Positions 36,347-45,802 are shown, numbered from the stretch's first letter. The stretch: DNA of 56,979 nucleotides from Endozoicomonas acroporae (GCF_002864045.1 NZ_PJPV01000058.1:1-56979); one strand, 5' to 3'. Notes: generated from the letters alone by a model not told the origin. Made by a program: numbers and translations.

Positions 36347-36826
36347 TTATGATTCTTGCCTGGCAGGTTTTTCTGAAGATTGCAGATCTCGAAACTCACG
36401 AGCGAATTTCAAGTGATTGGACGTTACGCTGTCTTCGACTTGGGACAGACGACTTTCCAGTCTTGTTACTTTACGGGCCAGTTGACTGACAGAGGTTTTA
36501 GACAGTCCAGGCGCTGTTTCTTTATCATTAATAAGGGCATCGTCGTTTTGTTCTGCCGACTCAGAGTTTACATCTACTTTTATTTTCTTGACCCGACGCC
36601 TTCGATAAGTGTCTTTTCCTGAGCTAATGCTGAGAACAACGCCAATGGCAATATAGGCAAGGATGGCACGAGAGGTTGACGTGAAATAAGCAATACCTGC
36701 TGCACTCAACCGAACCGCAAGAACATCCAGATGAAATCGGTTGGCAATATAGCTGCACACGCCCATGATAGCGGGAGAGGCTTCGCCTTCCTTTTGCTGA
36801 GTGAAAATTTTTCTGATCACTCTCAT
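36347..36826 (-). CDS. pspC: Phage shock protein C, PspC-domain membrane protein
   Basis: PspC is an inner-membrane protein that senses envelope stress with PspB and relieves PspA inhibition of PspF. The 159-residue protein has the PspC domain at residues about 15-65 (GVCSYIANRFHLDVLAVRL, then the helix ILAYIAIGVVLSI). Its C-terminal part is longer and more charged than in E. coli (119 residues) and ends with a heptad-like segment (LARKVTRLESRLSQVED). The ATG overlaps the pspB stop codon. Confidence 0.9.
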   Translation of the reverse strand: MRVIRKIFTQQKEGEASPAIMGVCSYIANRFHLDVLAVRLSAAGIAYFTSTSRAILAYIAIGVVLSISSGKDTYRRRRVKKIKVDVNSESAEQNDDALINDKETAPGLSKTSVSQLARKVTRLESRLSQVEDSVTSNHLKFAREFRDLQSSEKPARQES

Positions 36827-37059
36827 TGACGAGTCCTCCAGCCTGGAACTTCATTGTCCAGAATACGCTCCAGAACATGAACTCGTTCTTCCATGACTTC
36901 TACCCGGTGTACAGTGGCTTCAAAAAGCTCCTGAGAATCTTCATCCAACTGTCTGGCCTGACGCAATTGTGTCAGGTAGTGGAAGACAAGCCAAGGCAGG
37001 AACAGGAATAAAATCAGAATGGCACTGATAGGGACAATGCCGTCGATGACATATTCCAT
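36823..37059 (-). CDS. pspB: Phage shock protein B
   Basis: A 78-residue protein with one N-terminal membrane helix (PISAILILFLFLPWLVFHYL) and a cytoplasmic helical tail ending RVHVLERILDNEVPGWR, closely following the E. coli PspB layout (74 residues). It partners PspC in stress sensing. It lies 53 bases after pspA and overlaps pspC by 4 bases. Confidence 0.93.
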   Translation of the reverse strand: MEYVIDGIVPISAILILFLFLPWLVFHYLTQLRQARQLDEDSQELFEATVHRVEVMEERVHVLERILDNEVPGWRTRQ

Positions 37060-37112
37060 AGGTATTGTGACTCCCTTTTTGGATCAATTCAGTATTGTTG
37101 TTTTAACCATTC

Positions 37113-37790
37113 TCAAACGGCTTTTTCAGGATTTTCTGTGGACAGAGATGCTTTTAGAGAGGCAAGTTCTTGTTCCACTGCACTGTTTATTTCCAGATTC
37201 TGGAATTCCTGCTCAAGTTCTGAAGTACCAAGACCTTCAGCTTCTAACTGGCTATCCAATGCATCCAGATCCCTTTCCATCTCTTCGAACCTGGCTTCCT
37301 GACGCAACCGGGCTTTTTCCCGGGTGCTCTCCCGCATTTTCAGACGATTCTGGCTCACCTGCCTTCTGAGGCGCAGAGACTCAAGACGTTTGCGAGCTAC
37401 CTTCATGGCATTTTGAAGACGCTGTATGTCTTCATCATGGCGGCCAAGTTGCTGTTCCATTTCTGCCAGATACTGTTCTTTTTCCCGGGATTCTGACAGC
37501 AATCTTTGCTTTTCTGCCAGCGCATGGCGGGCAAGGTCTTCACGGCTATGCTCAAGTGCCAGTCTGGCTTTGGCGGTCCACTCTTCAATATTGCTCAATC
37601 TGTTCGCCAGCTGTCGTTCGATATCTTTTTTATCGGCGATCAGACCTGCGGCATCGGAGCGCACTTCAACCAGGGTTTCTTCCATTTCCTGAAGCATCAG
37701 ACGAGCCATCTTTTCAGGATCTTCTGCCTTATCCAGCAGAGCGGTGATATTTGCATTCAGGATGTCACTGAGACGGGAAAAAATACTCAT
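37113..37790 (-). CDS. pspA: Phage shock protein A
   Basis: The 225-residue protein is a PspA/IM30 coiled-coil protein starting MSIFSRLSDILNANITALLDKAEDPEKMAR, the amphipathic membrane-binding helix and following conserved segment. PspA inhibits PspF in unstressed cells and forms ESCRT-III-like scaffolds on damaged inner membrane. Its ATG overlaps the stop of the upstream small secreted-protein gene by 4 bases. Confidence 0.96.
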   Translation of the reverse strand: MSIFSRLSDILNANITALLDKAEDPEKMARLMLQEMEETLVEVRSDAAGLIADKKDIERQLANRLSNIEEWTAKARLALEHSREDLARHALAEKQRLLSESREKEQYLAEMEQQLGRHDEDIQRLQNAMKVARKRLESLRLRRQVSQNRLKMRESTREKARLRQEARFEEMERDLDALDSQLEAEGLGTSELEQEFQNLEINSAVEQELASLKASLSTENPEKAV

Positions 37791-38125
37791 GACTGCGCTC
37801 CCTGATTCGGGTTGATGTTCAAAAAATTAATAATGCGATTTTCGTCTTTTTTCTTGTTTAAATGGCTGTTGTTGTCATTTTGCTGAACGGTCTCATTTAA
37901 TGGCTGCTGGTCAAAGAGGTGCTCATTAATCAACTGGTGATGTCTGGCGAGATCGGCTGGCAGCTCTTTCATCAGTTCTTGTTCTATTTGCTCCATGGCT
38001 TCCGTTTGCAGTGCTTTGATTTCAGTGTCAGAAATCATTTCTGACCACAGTGGCAGCTCATCGGCAAGAGCAACTGTGCTAATCAAACCAAGTGAGACAA
38101 TAACAGATTGAAGCCGTGCTTTCAT
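37787..38125 (-). CDS. Small secreted protein encoded first in the psp operon, unknown
   Basis: The ATG at 38125 is chosen because AAAGGA precedes it by eight bases and it begins a clean signal peptide (MKARLQSVIVSLGLISTVALA, likely cleaved before DELPLW). Longer in-frame starts at 38143 and 38161 would lie at or before the predicted transcription start. The mature part, about 90 residues, is acidic then polar, with a helical Glu/Leu-rich segment (EAMEQIEQELMKELP) and an Asn-rich tail. No family is recognised. The 4-base overlap with pspA and the shared sigma-54 promoter make it a genuine operon member, so a periplasmic role in envelope stress is inferred. Confidence 0.75.
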   Translation of the reverse strand: MKARLQSVIVSLGLISTVALADELPLWSEMISDTEIKALQTEAMEQIEQELMKELPADLARHHQLINEHLFDQQPLNETVQQNDNNSHLNKKKDENRIINFLNINPNQGAQS

Positions 38126-38169
38126 GTTTAGAATTCCTTTCATTAACGATTTACTTGCCATTTAACAGG

Positions 38170-38184
38170 TCAGAAACTGTGCCA
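38170..38184 (-). promoter_or_regulatory. Sigma-54 promoter of the psp operon
   Basis: On the minus strand TGGCAC-AGTTT-CTGA matches the -24 element perfectly and the -12 element (TTGC) in part. The predicted transcript starts near 38159, giving a 34-base leader to the ATG at 38125. The adjacent divergent pspF supports PspF-dependent control. Confidence 0.65.
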
Positions 38185-38337
38185 ACCTGACAAGTTACAA
38201 TAACCTGCTGTTTATTAAAGAGTTATTAAATTTCTGTTTAGAGCTGACAGTTTTTGACCGTGGTCTTTTTGGCCACTATGTGGTTTGATACACCAGACAA
38301 TGGTTTAAATCGCAAAAGCTTTCGAATAACAAAAACA

Positions 38338-39456
38338 ATGCCCAACATCATTTCCTCCAGGAAGAAGACTTTGATCGGCTCATCGCCTGCATTTCTTGAG
38401 ATGCTTGAGTCAATTTCCCGCTATGCTCGCCATGAGCGTCCGGTATTAGTGATGGGAGAGCGGGGAACGGGTAAGGAAGAGGTCGCAAGTCGTTTGCATT
38501 ACCTGTCACCACGATGGCAACAGAATCTTGTTAAGCTTAATTGCGCCGCATTCAATGATGAACTTCTGGATTCAGAACTGTTTGGCCATGTGGCTGGTTC
38601 ATTCACCGGTGCACGACAGGCGAGAACGGGGCTTTTTCAAGCGGCTGATGGAGGGACTCTTTTTCTCGATGAGTTGGCAACCATGGGGCCAAGGCTGCAG
38701 GAAAAACTGCTAAGGGTTGTGGAGTATGGTGAGTTATACCGGGTTGGCAGCTCCAGGCCTGTGCAGGTTGATGTGAGGGTGGTAGCCGCAACCAATGAAA
38801 ACTTACCTGAGCTTGCAAGAGAAGGACGCTTCAGGGAAGACCTTCTGGATCGACTGGCGTTTGATGTGGTGGCAATCCCTCCTCTGCGAGCCAGACAGGA
38901 AGATGTCCTGTTACTTGCCAATCATTTTGCTGTGCGATTGTCTCATGAGTTGGGAGAGATAGAAGACGACATAGGCTTTGCAGGCTTTTCAGGCTCAGCG
39001 ATTGAAACGCTGAATAACTATCAGTGGCCTGGCAATGTCCGGGAACTCAAGAATGTTGTTGAGCGCAGTGTATGTCATAGCATCCCTGGTGAACCCATTG
39101 AGGACATGGTGCTTGACCCATTCAGTTCTCCATGGCTTTCCGGATTAAAAACATCGAACGAGCCAGACGTAAAGACATCCAAAGAAGAATATCGAAGCTC
39201 TTCTTCTGATATTGATGTAACCAATAAAACTGGACAGCTGGAATTATGGCTTGAGCAGATGAGAGAAGGGCAGGTCGTAGAATTGAAGGGTGTCCTGGCA
39301 GAGACAGAGCGCTCGTTTGTCCATCATGCCATGGAAAACTGCCGGCATAATCAAAAAGCGGCAGCAGAAATGTTGGGTTTAAGTTATGACCAGTTCAGGT
39401 CATTAATAAAAAAATACGGGAAGGAGCAGGTAAGAAAGCAAGAAATAATTATCTGA
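38338..39456 (+). CDS. pspF: Sigma-54-dependent activator PspF
   Basis: PspF is the AAA+ enhancer-binding protein that activates the psp promoter and lacks a receiver domain. The 372-residue product starts almost directly with the AAA+ domain (LIGSSPAFLEML): Walker A variant GERGTGKEE, the sigma-54 contact loop GSFTGA, Walker B GGTLFLDEL, and a C-terminal Fis-type HTH (NQKAAAEMLGLSYDQFRSLIKKYG). The ATG at 38338 gives the usual PspF N-terminus; an in-frame start at 38254 would add 28 unrelated residues. An insertion of about 40 residues before the HTH (GLKTSNEPDVKTSKEE region) is longer than in E. coli PspF. Confidence 0.92.
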   Translation: MPNIISSRKKTLIGSSPAFLEMLESISRYARHERPVLVMGERGTGKEEVASRLHYLSPRWQQNLVKLNCAAFNDELLDSELFGHVAGSFTGARQARTGLFQAADGGTLFLDELATMGPRLQEKLLRVVEYGELYRVGSSRPVQVDVRVVAATNENLPELAREGRFREDLLDRLAFDVVAIPPLRARQEDVLLLANHFAVRLSHELGEIEDDIGFAGFSGSAIETLNNYQWPGNVRELKNVVERSVCHSIPGEPIEDMVLDPFSSPWLSGLKTSNEPDVKTSKEEYRSSSSDIDVTNKTGQLELWLEQMREGQVVELKGVLAETERSFVHHAMENCRHNQKAAAEMLGLSYDQFRSLIKKYGKEQVRKQEIII

Positions 39457-39465
39457 GGTGTCCTG

Positions 39466-39489
39466 GTTCCCACGCGGAGCGGTGGGAAC
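39466..39489. terminator. REP-like hairpin between convergent pspF and ABC operon
   Basis: GTTCCCAC and GTGGGAAC form a stem around a short GC-rich loop, 10 bases beyond the pspF stop and 23 bases from the end of the convergent ATPase gene. A related hairpin (ATTCCCAC...TGGGAAT) occurs at 49435-49457, so this is also a dispersed short palindrome. Confidence 0.5.
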
Positions 39490-39511
39490 GCACACCAACT
39501 TCCCTCTCAAT

Positions 39512-41197
39512 TCAATGGGCCGAAGGAACCGCATCCAGCAACATTTTTGTATATTCATGTTGTGGCTGAGTCAAAACCTGTTCAGTCAGACCTTGTTCAA
39601 CAATCTTGCCACCCTGCATGACCGCAACGCGATGGGCGATGTGAGGGATAATGGAAAGATCGTGGGTGATGAACAGATAGGATACCTGTAACTCCCTCTG
39701 AAGCTCTAACAGCAAGTCCAGTACTTCAGCCCGAATGGAAACATCCAGTGCGCTGGTGGGTTCGTCACAGATAATCAGATCCGGCTCTACGGCCAAAGCC
39801 CGGGCAATGGCAATACGCTGTCGTTGCCCCCCTGAAAACTCATGTGGGTAGCGGTGACGATGCTCAGGCTCAAGCCTTACTCGGGCAAGCAGGGATTCAA
39901 TGCGCTGAATCCGCTCCTCTTTAGAAAGCTCAAGACCAAGGCTGACCATTCCCTCTTCAATAATATCGCCAACGGTCATGCGTGGGTTCATGGAAGAGAA
40001 TGGGTTCTGGAAAATAACCTGAATCTTCTTGCGCAGCGGCAGCATTTCCCGGCGGGTTAGCTGATTGACACAAAGGCTGTTGTACCAGATGTTGCCGGCA
40101 GTGGCTTTCTCAAGGTTAAGAATGGCACGCCCCGTTGTGGACTTACCACACCCGGATTCACCAACCAGAGCCAGAGTCTCGCCTTTGCCAATGGCAAAAC
40201 TGATGCCATCAACGGCTTTGGTGTAGCTGTGCACCCGCTGAAATAATCCTTTGCGCACCGGGAAGTGGATTTTCAGGTCTTCCACGGTTAACAGGGACGC
40301 TTCTTTCTCCAGTGAACGGTGCTCGTCCATATCCGGAAGACTATCGATCAGCTGTCGGCTATAGGCTTCTTTTGGATCGGCAAAGAAGGCTTCACAAACA
40401 TTCTGTTCAATGATCTCACCCTGGTACATAACGCCGACCCGATCAGCAGTCTGACGAACAACCCCCATATCGTGGGTGATCAGCAGAACGGCCAGTTTGC
40501 GCTTTACGGTCAGCGTTTTAATCAGTTCCAGAATCTGTTTCTGAATTGTCACATCAAGAGCGGTGGTTGGCTCGTCCGCCAGGAGAATGTCGGGTTCACA
40601 GGCCAAGGCCATGGCAATCATTACACGCTGTTGTTGACCTCCGGACATTTGGTGGGGATACCAGCCAACCCGCTTCTCCGGGTCAGGCAAGCCTACTTCC
40701 CGAAACAGTTCAACCGTCCGCTCACGGATTTCTGAAGAACTCAGCGAGGTATGAATCTTCAAGGTCTCTGCAATCTGAGCCCCAACGGTTTGTACCGGGT
40801 TCAAGGCAGTCAGTGCATCCTGAAAAATCATGGCGATTTTTTTGCCGCGTATACCGCCCATTTCCTGTTCCGTTAAAGCGAACAGGCTGGTTTCAGGCAA
40901 GGCGATTTTACCCCTGGTAATGGTCAGAGCATCCGGCAGTAGTCGCAGAATGGACAGGGACGTTATGGATTTGCCACTGCCGGATTCGCCAACCAGTGCA
41001 TACACTTCACCTTTTTTCAGGTCAAAGCTGACATCCTTCAAAATGGTCGTATATGGCTTATGACGCAAGCAAACGTTCAGGTTGCTGACGGAAAGCGCCA
41101 GCGATTTATCGACTGTTTGCTTTTTTAGAGTGAGTTCACTGGTGGCCGTTTGAACGTAGGCAGTGGATCGTGCTTCAGTCATTGTTACCGTCATCAT
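39512..41197 (-). CDS. Peptide ABC transporter, fused double ATP-binding protein
   Basis: The 561-residue protein contains two complete ABC ATPase domains in one chain. Domain 1 has Walker A GESGSGKS and signature SGGQQQRVMIA with LLADEPTTALD; domain 2 has GESGCGKS, SGGQRQRIAIA and LIICDEPTSALD. The fused architecture is that of YejF/DdpD-F-like peptide importers. It overlaps the upstream permease gene by 4 bases and is last in a four-gene operon. Confidence 0.93.
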   Translation of the reverse strand: MMTVTMTEARSTAYVQTATSELTLKKQTVDKSLALSVSNLNVCLRHKPYTTILKDVSFDLKKGEVYALVGESGSGKSITSLSILRLLPDALTITRGKIALPETSLFALTEQEMGGIRGKKIAMIFQDALTALNPVQTVGAQIAETLKIHTSLSSSEIRERTVELFREVGLPDPEKRVGWYPHQMSGGQQQRVMIAMALACEPDILLADEPTTALDVTIQKQILELIKTLTVKRKLAVLLITHDMGVVRQTADRVGVMYQGEIIEQNVCEAFFADPKEAYSRQLIDSLPDMDEHRSLEKEASLLTVEDLKIHFPVRKGLFQRVHSYTKAVDGISFAIGKGETLALVGESGCGKSTTGRAILNLEKATAGNIWYNSLCVNQLTRREMLPLRKKIQVIFQNPFSSMNPRMTVGDIIEEGMVSLGLELSKEERIQRIESLLARVRLEPEHRHRYPHEFSGGQRQRIAIARALAVEPDLIICDEPTSALDVSIRAEVLDLLLELQRELQVSYLFITHDLSIIPHIAHRVAVMQGGKIVEQGLTEQVLTQPQHEYTKMLLDAVPSAH

Positions 41198-42624
41198 GCC
41201 GTCTCCAGTTTGGTTTTTGGGTCAAACGCGTCGCGAACCAGGTCAGAGAACAGGTTGACAGACAGCACCAGGGTAAACATCAGGAAGAAAGCCCCACACA
41301 GATTCCACCAGATAGATGGTTCACGGGACAGTTCCGTACTGGCCATATTGATCATATTGCCCCAGCTGGCCATGGCAGGATCAATACCGACACCAATGTA
41401 GGCAAGAACCGCTTCCGCCAGTACAAGACCGCTGAAGTCCAGTACGAAGGAGATCATAATGATATGGCTAAGGTTGGGCAGGATATGCCGTTTGATAATC
41501 TGGAAATGGCTGACACCAAAAGCATGTGCAGCCTGAACGTAGTCAAGCTGACTGATCTTCAGGGTTTCTGCCCGCAGCAGACGACAGAGGGTTGTCCAGC
41601 TGGTGATACCCAGAATAAAGCACAGTGCCAGGAACTTGGCATCGGCTTTTTCCAGGCCAATCTCAAAGAACTGTGGATTATTGTTGATCCAGACCTGGAA
41701 CAGCAGAACGGAGGCTGCGATCAATAGCAAACCGGGAATAGAGATAAGCGTCGTATAAATATATTGCACGACATCATCAATCCAGCCCCTAAAGTAACCG
41801 GCTGCCAACCCAAGGCTGATTGCCACAGGCATGGTGATCAGGGTAGCCAGTGTGCCAATCAATACGCCGGTCCGAATGCCTTTCAGGCTTTCAAAGAGCG
41901 TGTCGTTACCTGCCTGATCGGTACCCAGAACATGATAAAGATTGCCCAGGGTGATCAACCAGCCAAGCACAGCCATGATAATGGCAAAGGTAATCCAGGC
42001 TGACTTCCAGGGCAGAGGGCTTATCTCACCAGCACCGGCAGACAGGCTTCTACGCAACCAAAAGGCATGGAGGCCAATCAGTGCCAGGGCAACAGCCAGG
42101 CCTTTGCCAATTCCGACCAGTGACTTAATAGCAACATCTTTAACAAATGATTCCGGGCTTGCCAAATGCGCACCGCCATAGGCCAGCTCCGGGTAATCCC
42201 GAACCCGCTCTCCATCCGGCAGTAACAGGTTTTCCTTATTCCATGATTTCAGGGCAAAAGGTGCGGAGTAGGTACGCTCAGGTCGTTCACCCATCTCACC
42301 AAGGGCAAGATCCAACAGGCTATGCACATCATTGCTGTAAAACACCTGTTCACTGCTTTGTTCTTCCGTTGCAGGCAGTGCTTTACGGAAATGGACTGAG
42401 TCCACCAAGGCAATCACCACATAGGACATGATGATAACAAAGGTTGCCATGCCCAGTCTGGTGGCAAACACCTGCCGCCAGCGTTCCATGTTTTGGGGGT
42501 TGCGCCGAAAGGAGGCGACAAACAGGGAGATTGCACCGACCAGCAAAAAGATCAGTGCATCACTCCATAAAATGGTCCACATAAAGCCATCGCCAAACAG
42601 GCCGGGTCCGATTTCAAAATCCAT
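41194..42624 (-). CDS. Peptide ABC transporter permease, enlarged (DppC/YejE-like)
   Basis: The C-terminal ~230 residues are a standard binding-protein-dependent permease of the OppC/DppC type, with the motif GTDQAGNDTLFESL and the EAA loop VQAAHAFGVSHFQIIKRHILPN. At 476 residues it is about 150 longer than usual. The N-terminal extension contains two membrane helices (ILWSDALIFLLVGAISLFV, FVIIMSYVVIALV), a periplasmic segment of about 100 residues and another helix. The gene is coupled by overlap to the ATPase gene. Confidence 0.9.
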   Translation of the reverse strand: MDFEIGPGLFGDGFMWTILWSDALIFLLVGAISLFVASFRRNPQNMERWRQVFATRLGMATFVIIMSYVVIALVDSVHFRKALPATEEQSSEQVFYSNDVHSLLDLALGEMGERPERTYSAPFALKSWNKENLLLPDGERVRDYPELAYGGAHLASPESFVKDVAIKSLVGIGKGLAVALALIGLHAFWLRRSLSAGAGEISPLPWKSAWITFAIIMAVLGWLITLGNLYHVLGTDQAGNDTLFESLKGIRTGVLIGTLATLITMPVAISLGLAAGYFRGWIDDVVQYIYTTLISIPGLLLIAASVLLFQVWINNNPQFFEIGLEKADAKFLALCFILGITSWTTLCRLLRAETLKISQLDYVQAAHAFGVSHFQIIKRHILPNLSHIIMISFVLDFSGLVLAEAVLAYIGVGIDPAMASWGNMINMASTELSREPSIWWNLCGAFFLMFTLVLSVNLFSDLVRDAFDPKTKLETA

Positions 42625-42642
42625 AACTACGTCCTTCTCTGC

Positions 42643-43620
42643 TTAGCTCAACCGAACCCGGGGATCTGCCCAGGTGTATGAAATATCGGTCAGAATCAAA
42701 CCGATGATGTAAAGAACAGAGCCGAGAAAGACCATCGCTCTGACAATGGCAAAATCCTGCGCACGAATAGCGTCCAGCAAGTAGCTCCCAAGGCCTGGAA
42801 TACTGAAGAATGATTCCATCACCAGGCTACCCATAAACAACACTGGAATCACAACCACCACCCCGGTGAGAATTGGCAGCATGGTATTGGGCAAAATATG
42901 CCGGAACAGCACGCCCGCCTCGCTGACGCCTTTGGCACGAGCTGTTCTGGCAAAATCCAGTCCGGCAACTTCGATAAACAGTGAGCGGTACCAGCGGGCA
43001 CTGGCGCCAATACCGGAAATGACACCAATCACAATGGGCAGTATCAGGAAACGCCAGCCGTCTATACCGTCATTGAATCCGGATACCGGGAACAGGCGGG
43101 ACATTTTCGCCATGTAGTACTGACCGAAAATGATATAGAACAGATAGGAGATGGACATCAGGGTGACAAACACCACCACCGCAAAACGGTCCAGGCTGCT
43201 ACCACGGAACATCAATACCATCAGGGCTACCGAGATGTTGACAAAGATTCCAATGAAAAAGGTAGGAAGAGCCAGTGCCAGGCTTGGTCCCATGCGATCC
43301 AGAACGTCGGACTGAATACTTCTGCCGGCGTCGGAAGTGCCGAAATCGAAAGCAAACAGTTTTAACGACTTGTTAAAAAAGATGGTGTCTGTGAGGGTGC
43401 CCAGTCCATCGGCATCACCGTTAAAGAACAGGGGCTGGTCATAGCCTTTTTCTGCGATCCACTCCTGTACCGCTTCTTCGGTGACGTATTTATCCCCAAG
43501 ATGAGCCGTTGCCATATCTTCAGGCGTGTTGACGATAAAAAATAAAACAAACGTCAGCAGATTTACGCCAATCAAAATTGGAATGGCGTAGCACAGTCTT
43601 CTAATTATGTAGGAAAACAT
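42643..43620 (-). CDS. Peptide ABC transporter permease (DppB/YejB-like)
   Basis: The 325-residue permease starts MFSYIIRRLCYAIPILIGVN and has the EAA loop RTARAKGVSEAGVLFRHILPN and C-terminal TDISYTWADPRVRLS, all typical of OppB/DppB. The ATG at 43620 is chosen over one at 43644 because it gives the conserved N-terminus and avoids overlap with the binding-protein gene. It forms the channel with the enlarged second permease. Confidence 0.92.
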   Translation of the reverse strand: MFSYIIRRLCYAIPILIGVNLLTFVLFFIVNTPEDMATAHLGDKYVTEEAVQEWIAEKGYDQPLFFNGDADGLGTLTDTIFFNKSLKLFAFDFGTSDAGRSIQSDVLDRMGPSLALALPTFFIGIFVNISVALMVLMFRGSSLDRFAVVVFVTLMSISYLFYIIFGQYYMAKMSRLFPVSGFNDGIDGWRFLILPIVIGVISGIGASARWYRSLFIEVAGLDFARTARAKGVSEAGVLFRHILPNTMLPILTGVVVVIPVLFMGSLVMESFFSIPGLGSYLLDAIRAQDFAIVRAMVFLGSVLYIIGLILTDISYTWADPRVRLS

Positions 43621-43630
43621 ATTTTTATCT

Positions 43631-45802
43631 CTACGAAGCATCAATCGTCAGTTTCTGCCTGCGGCGATAAGCCCTGATACCAGGAACAACCAAAAGGAAT
43701 AACAAGCCGATACTGGCCATCAATGGCCAGACAATGGGTTGGTTCCACTCTTTCTGTTTTTGTTCCCTGAGCGCAGGATCGACTCGAACGTATTTCAGCG
43801 TACCCTGACTAATACCGTGGCGCTTGGTGTTGTACACCCACTGGTTGGAGAGGTAATACTCCTTGTTATTAAAACCCCAGATCCATGGGCTGTCTTTCTG
43901 AACAATGGCCACCATCTGGTTAATAGCAGCCAGTCGTTCCGGTCCATTGGCCAGTGTTTTTACTTTGTCGTATAAACGATCAAACGCCGGGTTGTCATAG
44001 TTGGTAGAATTACTGCCGGCACACTGACATTTCACCAGACCCTGACGGCTGTCCAGAAGGAACAGGAAGTTTTCAGGGTCCGGGTAGTCAGCCAGCCATC
44101 CCCAGCCGAACATCTGGGTATTGCCCTGGCGCATTTTTTCTTTGAAGCGCGGGTAGTCGGTGGTGCGGAATTCAAGTTGTACGCCAATCTTGTCCAGCTG
44201 CTTTTTGATCCAGTCCGCTCTTGGGCTGCTGTCCGCAGAGGTGGTATCCATATAGAGGATCAACGGCTTGCCGGTTTCGTGGTGTCGTCCATTGGGGTAT
44301 CCCGCCTCAGCCAGTAATTGCCTGGCGTACTCAATGGATTTTCTTTTGGGTGTTTTGGTTGCCGGGTCCCAGTCAAAGATATAGGCGTTCGTTGCCGCTT
44401 CTCCTTCGGCATAACCATATAAGCCCGGTGGGATGGGGCCCTGGGCTACCTGTCCTATACCATTGCGGAAAATATCGATGTACTCCTGATCGTTATAAAC
44501 GATGCTGATGGCCTGACGAAGCTTGCGCTTATCTTCTGTATATCCGCCAACGACAGGATCGACCATATTAAAGCCGGTGTAGAAGAGCGAGGGGCGGATT
44601 TCTTCATCAACAATAATATTGCGTGTTTCCAGTTCCGGGGTCAGCTCGAGTCCATCCGGGCCGACAGTAAACGCCTGGTCAAAAGTGGCCGTATTGATGT
44701 TGGGGTCACCATCACCGGAACGGTCGTAGTAACCTTGAGTGAACTTACTCCACATGGAGGTGGCCGCTTTTTCATAGCGGAAAATGGCTTTGTCAATAAA
44801 CGGCAGTGGCTTTCCAGCATCGGCCAGGTAGCCTTTTTTCTGATCATCGACCGAACCATCAGAAGGGTAGAGTTCTTGTCGGAAATTCGGGTTTCTCTCC
44901 AGAACGATTTCACGATTGGGTGAGTTCACCGTCATCATAAACGCGCCGGTACCGATGGGGTTCCAGTCCAGTGTCAGGTTGCGATCCGGAAACCCGGGAT
45001 TGTGGTAAAAGCGATCGGCTTCCCAGGGAACCGGTGCAAAGAAGGGCATGGCGAGCCAGTATTGAAACTGGGGGTAAATCCCCTGGATGCGGATGGAGAA
45101 GGTATAGTCATCCACCCTGGTTAAACCTTCCATGGGGTGCGCGCGAAGGTCAAGCCACTCTTCTTCCTGTCGGTTCTCTTTGGCCCATGCACCAAAATCT
45201 TTCATGCCGACAATGTAGTCGGTCATCAAACCGAGCAGCGGTGATTTGTTGACCGGGTCAGCCATCCGTTTGATCTGATAGATGTAATCGTCTGCTTTCA
45301 GTTCCCGGGTACCGGTGGCGGGAAAGTCGCTCAGCAACGTGTACTGTTCACTTTCTTCCGCAGAGTTAAACAGATAAACAGGTTTGCCCTGATCGTCTTC
45401 TGCAAGTGCAGGGTGGGGCTGATACATGGTACCTGGCTTGAGTCGTATGGTAATCAGGCTGAATGCAACATCCTGACTGTCTTCAGATACCGGATTTAAA
45501 TTCTCGTCAAGCAACTCCAGCGTCGGCATTGATGCAGCAGTAGCGGGCTCCAGCTCATAAGGGCGCTTGAGGAAGTGGTATTGCAGTGGTGGCTCATAAA
45601 TCTGGTCAATAAACAGCTTTTCCTCCGAACTGTAAGAACGGACCGGGTCCAGATGTTTGGGACGGGTAATGAAACTGCCAAAGTAGGTCACGTCTTCTGA
45701 ATCCACTGGGGGATTCGGGTCATTCCAGGGGCCTGAGCATCCCGAAAGCACTAGAGTTGCAGTCAGAATAGCGGCCCACTTTGAAGTGGGACTTTGCGGC
45801 AT
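43631..45802 (-). CDS. Peptide ABC transporter binding lipoprotein with C-terminal membrane helix
   Basis: This 723-residue family-5 solute-binding protein is the first gene of the operon. It has a lipoprotein signal with lipobox LSGC (Cys22) and the family-5 body, including the RQAISIVYNDQEY and GWLADYPDPENFLFLL segments typical of peptide binders. Unusually, the last 40 residues contain a hydrophobic helix (VWPLMASIGLLFLLVVPG) followed by a basic cytoplasmic-type end (RAYRRRQK). It would thus be anchored at both ends to the inner membrane if the lipid anchor is retained there. At 723 residues it is larger than OppA (543) or YejA (604). NtrC and sigma-54 sites lie upstream. Confidence 0.9.
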   Translation of the reverse strand: MPQSPTSKWAAILTATLVLSGCSGPWNDPNPPVDSEDVTYFGSFITRPKHLDPVRSYSSEEKLFIDQIYEPPLQYHFLKRPYELEPATAASMPTLELLDENLNPVSEDSQDVAFSLITIRLKPGTMYQPHPALAEDDQGKPVYLFNSAEESEQYTLLSDFPATGTRELKADDYIYQIKRMADPVNKSPLLGLMTDYIVGMKDFGAWAKENRQEEEWLDLRAHPMEGLTRVDDYTFSIRIQGIYPQFQYWLAMPFFAPVPWEADRFYHNPGFPDRNLTLDWNPIGTGAFMMTVNSPNREIVLERNPNFRQELYPSDGSVDDQKKGYLADAGKPLPFIDKAIFRYEKAATSMWSKFTQGYYDRSGDGDPNINTATFDQAFTVGPDGLELTPELETRNIIVDEEIRPSLFYTGFNMVDPVVGGYTEDKRKLRQAISIVYNDQEYIDIFRNGIGQVAQGPIPPGLYGYAEGEAATNAYIFDWDPATKTPKRKSIEYARQLLAEAGYPNGRHHETGKPLILYMDTTSADSSPRADWIKKQLDKIGVQLEFRTTDYPRFKEKMRQGNTQMFGWGWLADYPDPENFLFLLDSRQGLVKCQCAGSNSTNYDNPAFDRLYDKVKTLANGPERLAAINQMVAIVQKDSPWIWGFNNKEYYLSNQWVYNTKRHGISQGTLKYVRVDPALREQKQKEWNQPIVWPLMASIGLLFLLVVPGIRAYRRRQKLTIDAS

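Noticed and set aside
39512..45802. Naming the second peptide transporter yejABEF outright
   Set aside because: Gene order and fused ATPase agree, but the permeases and the double-anchored binding protein differ enough that symbols would be over-assignment.
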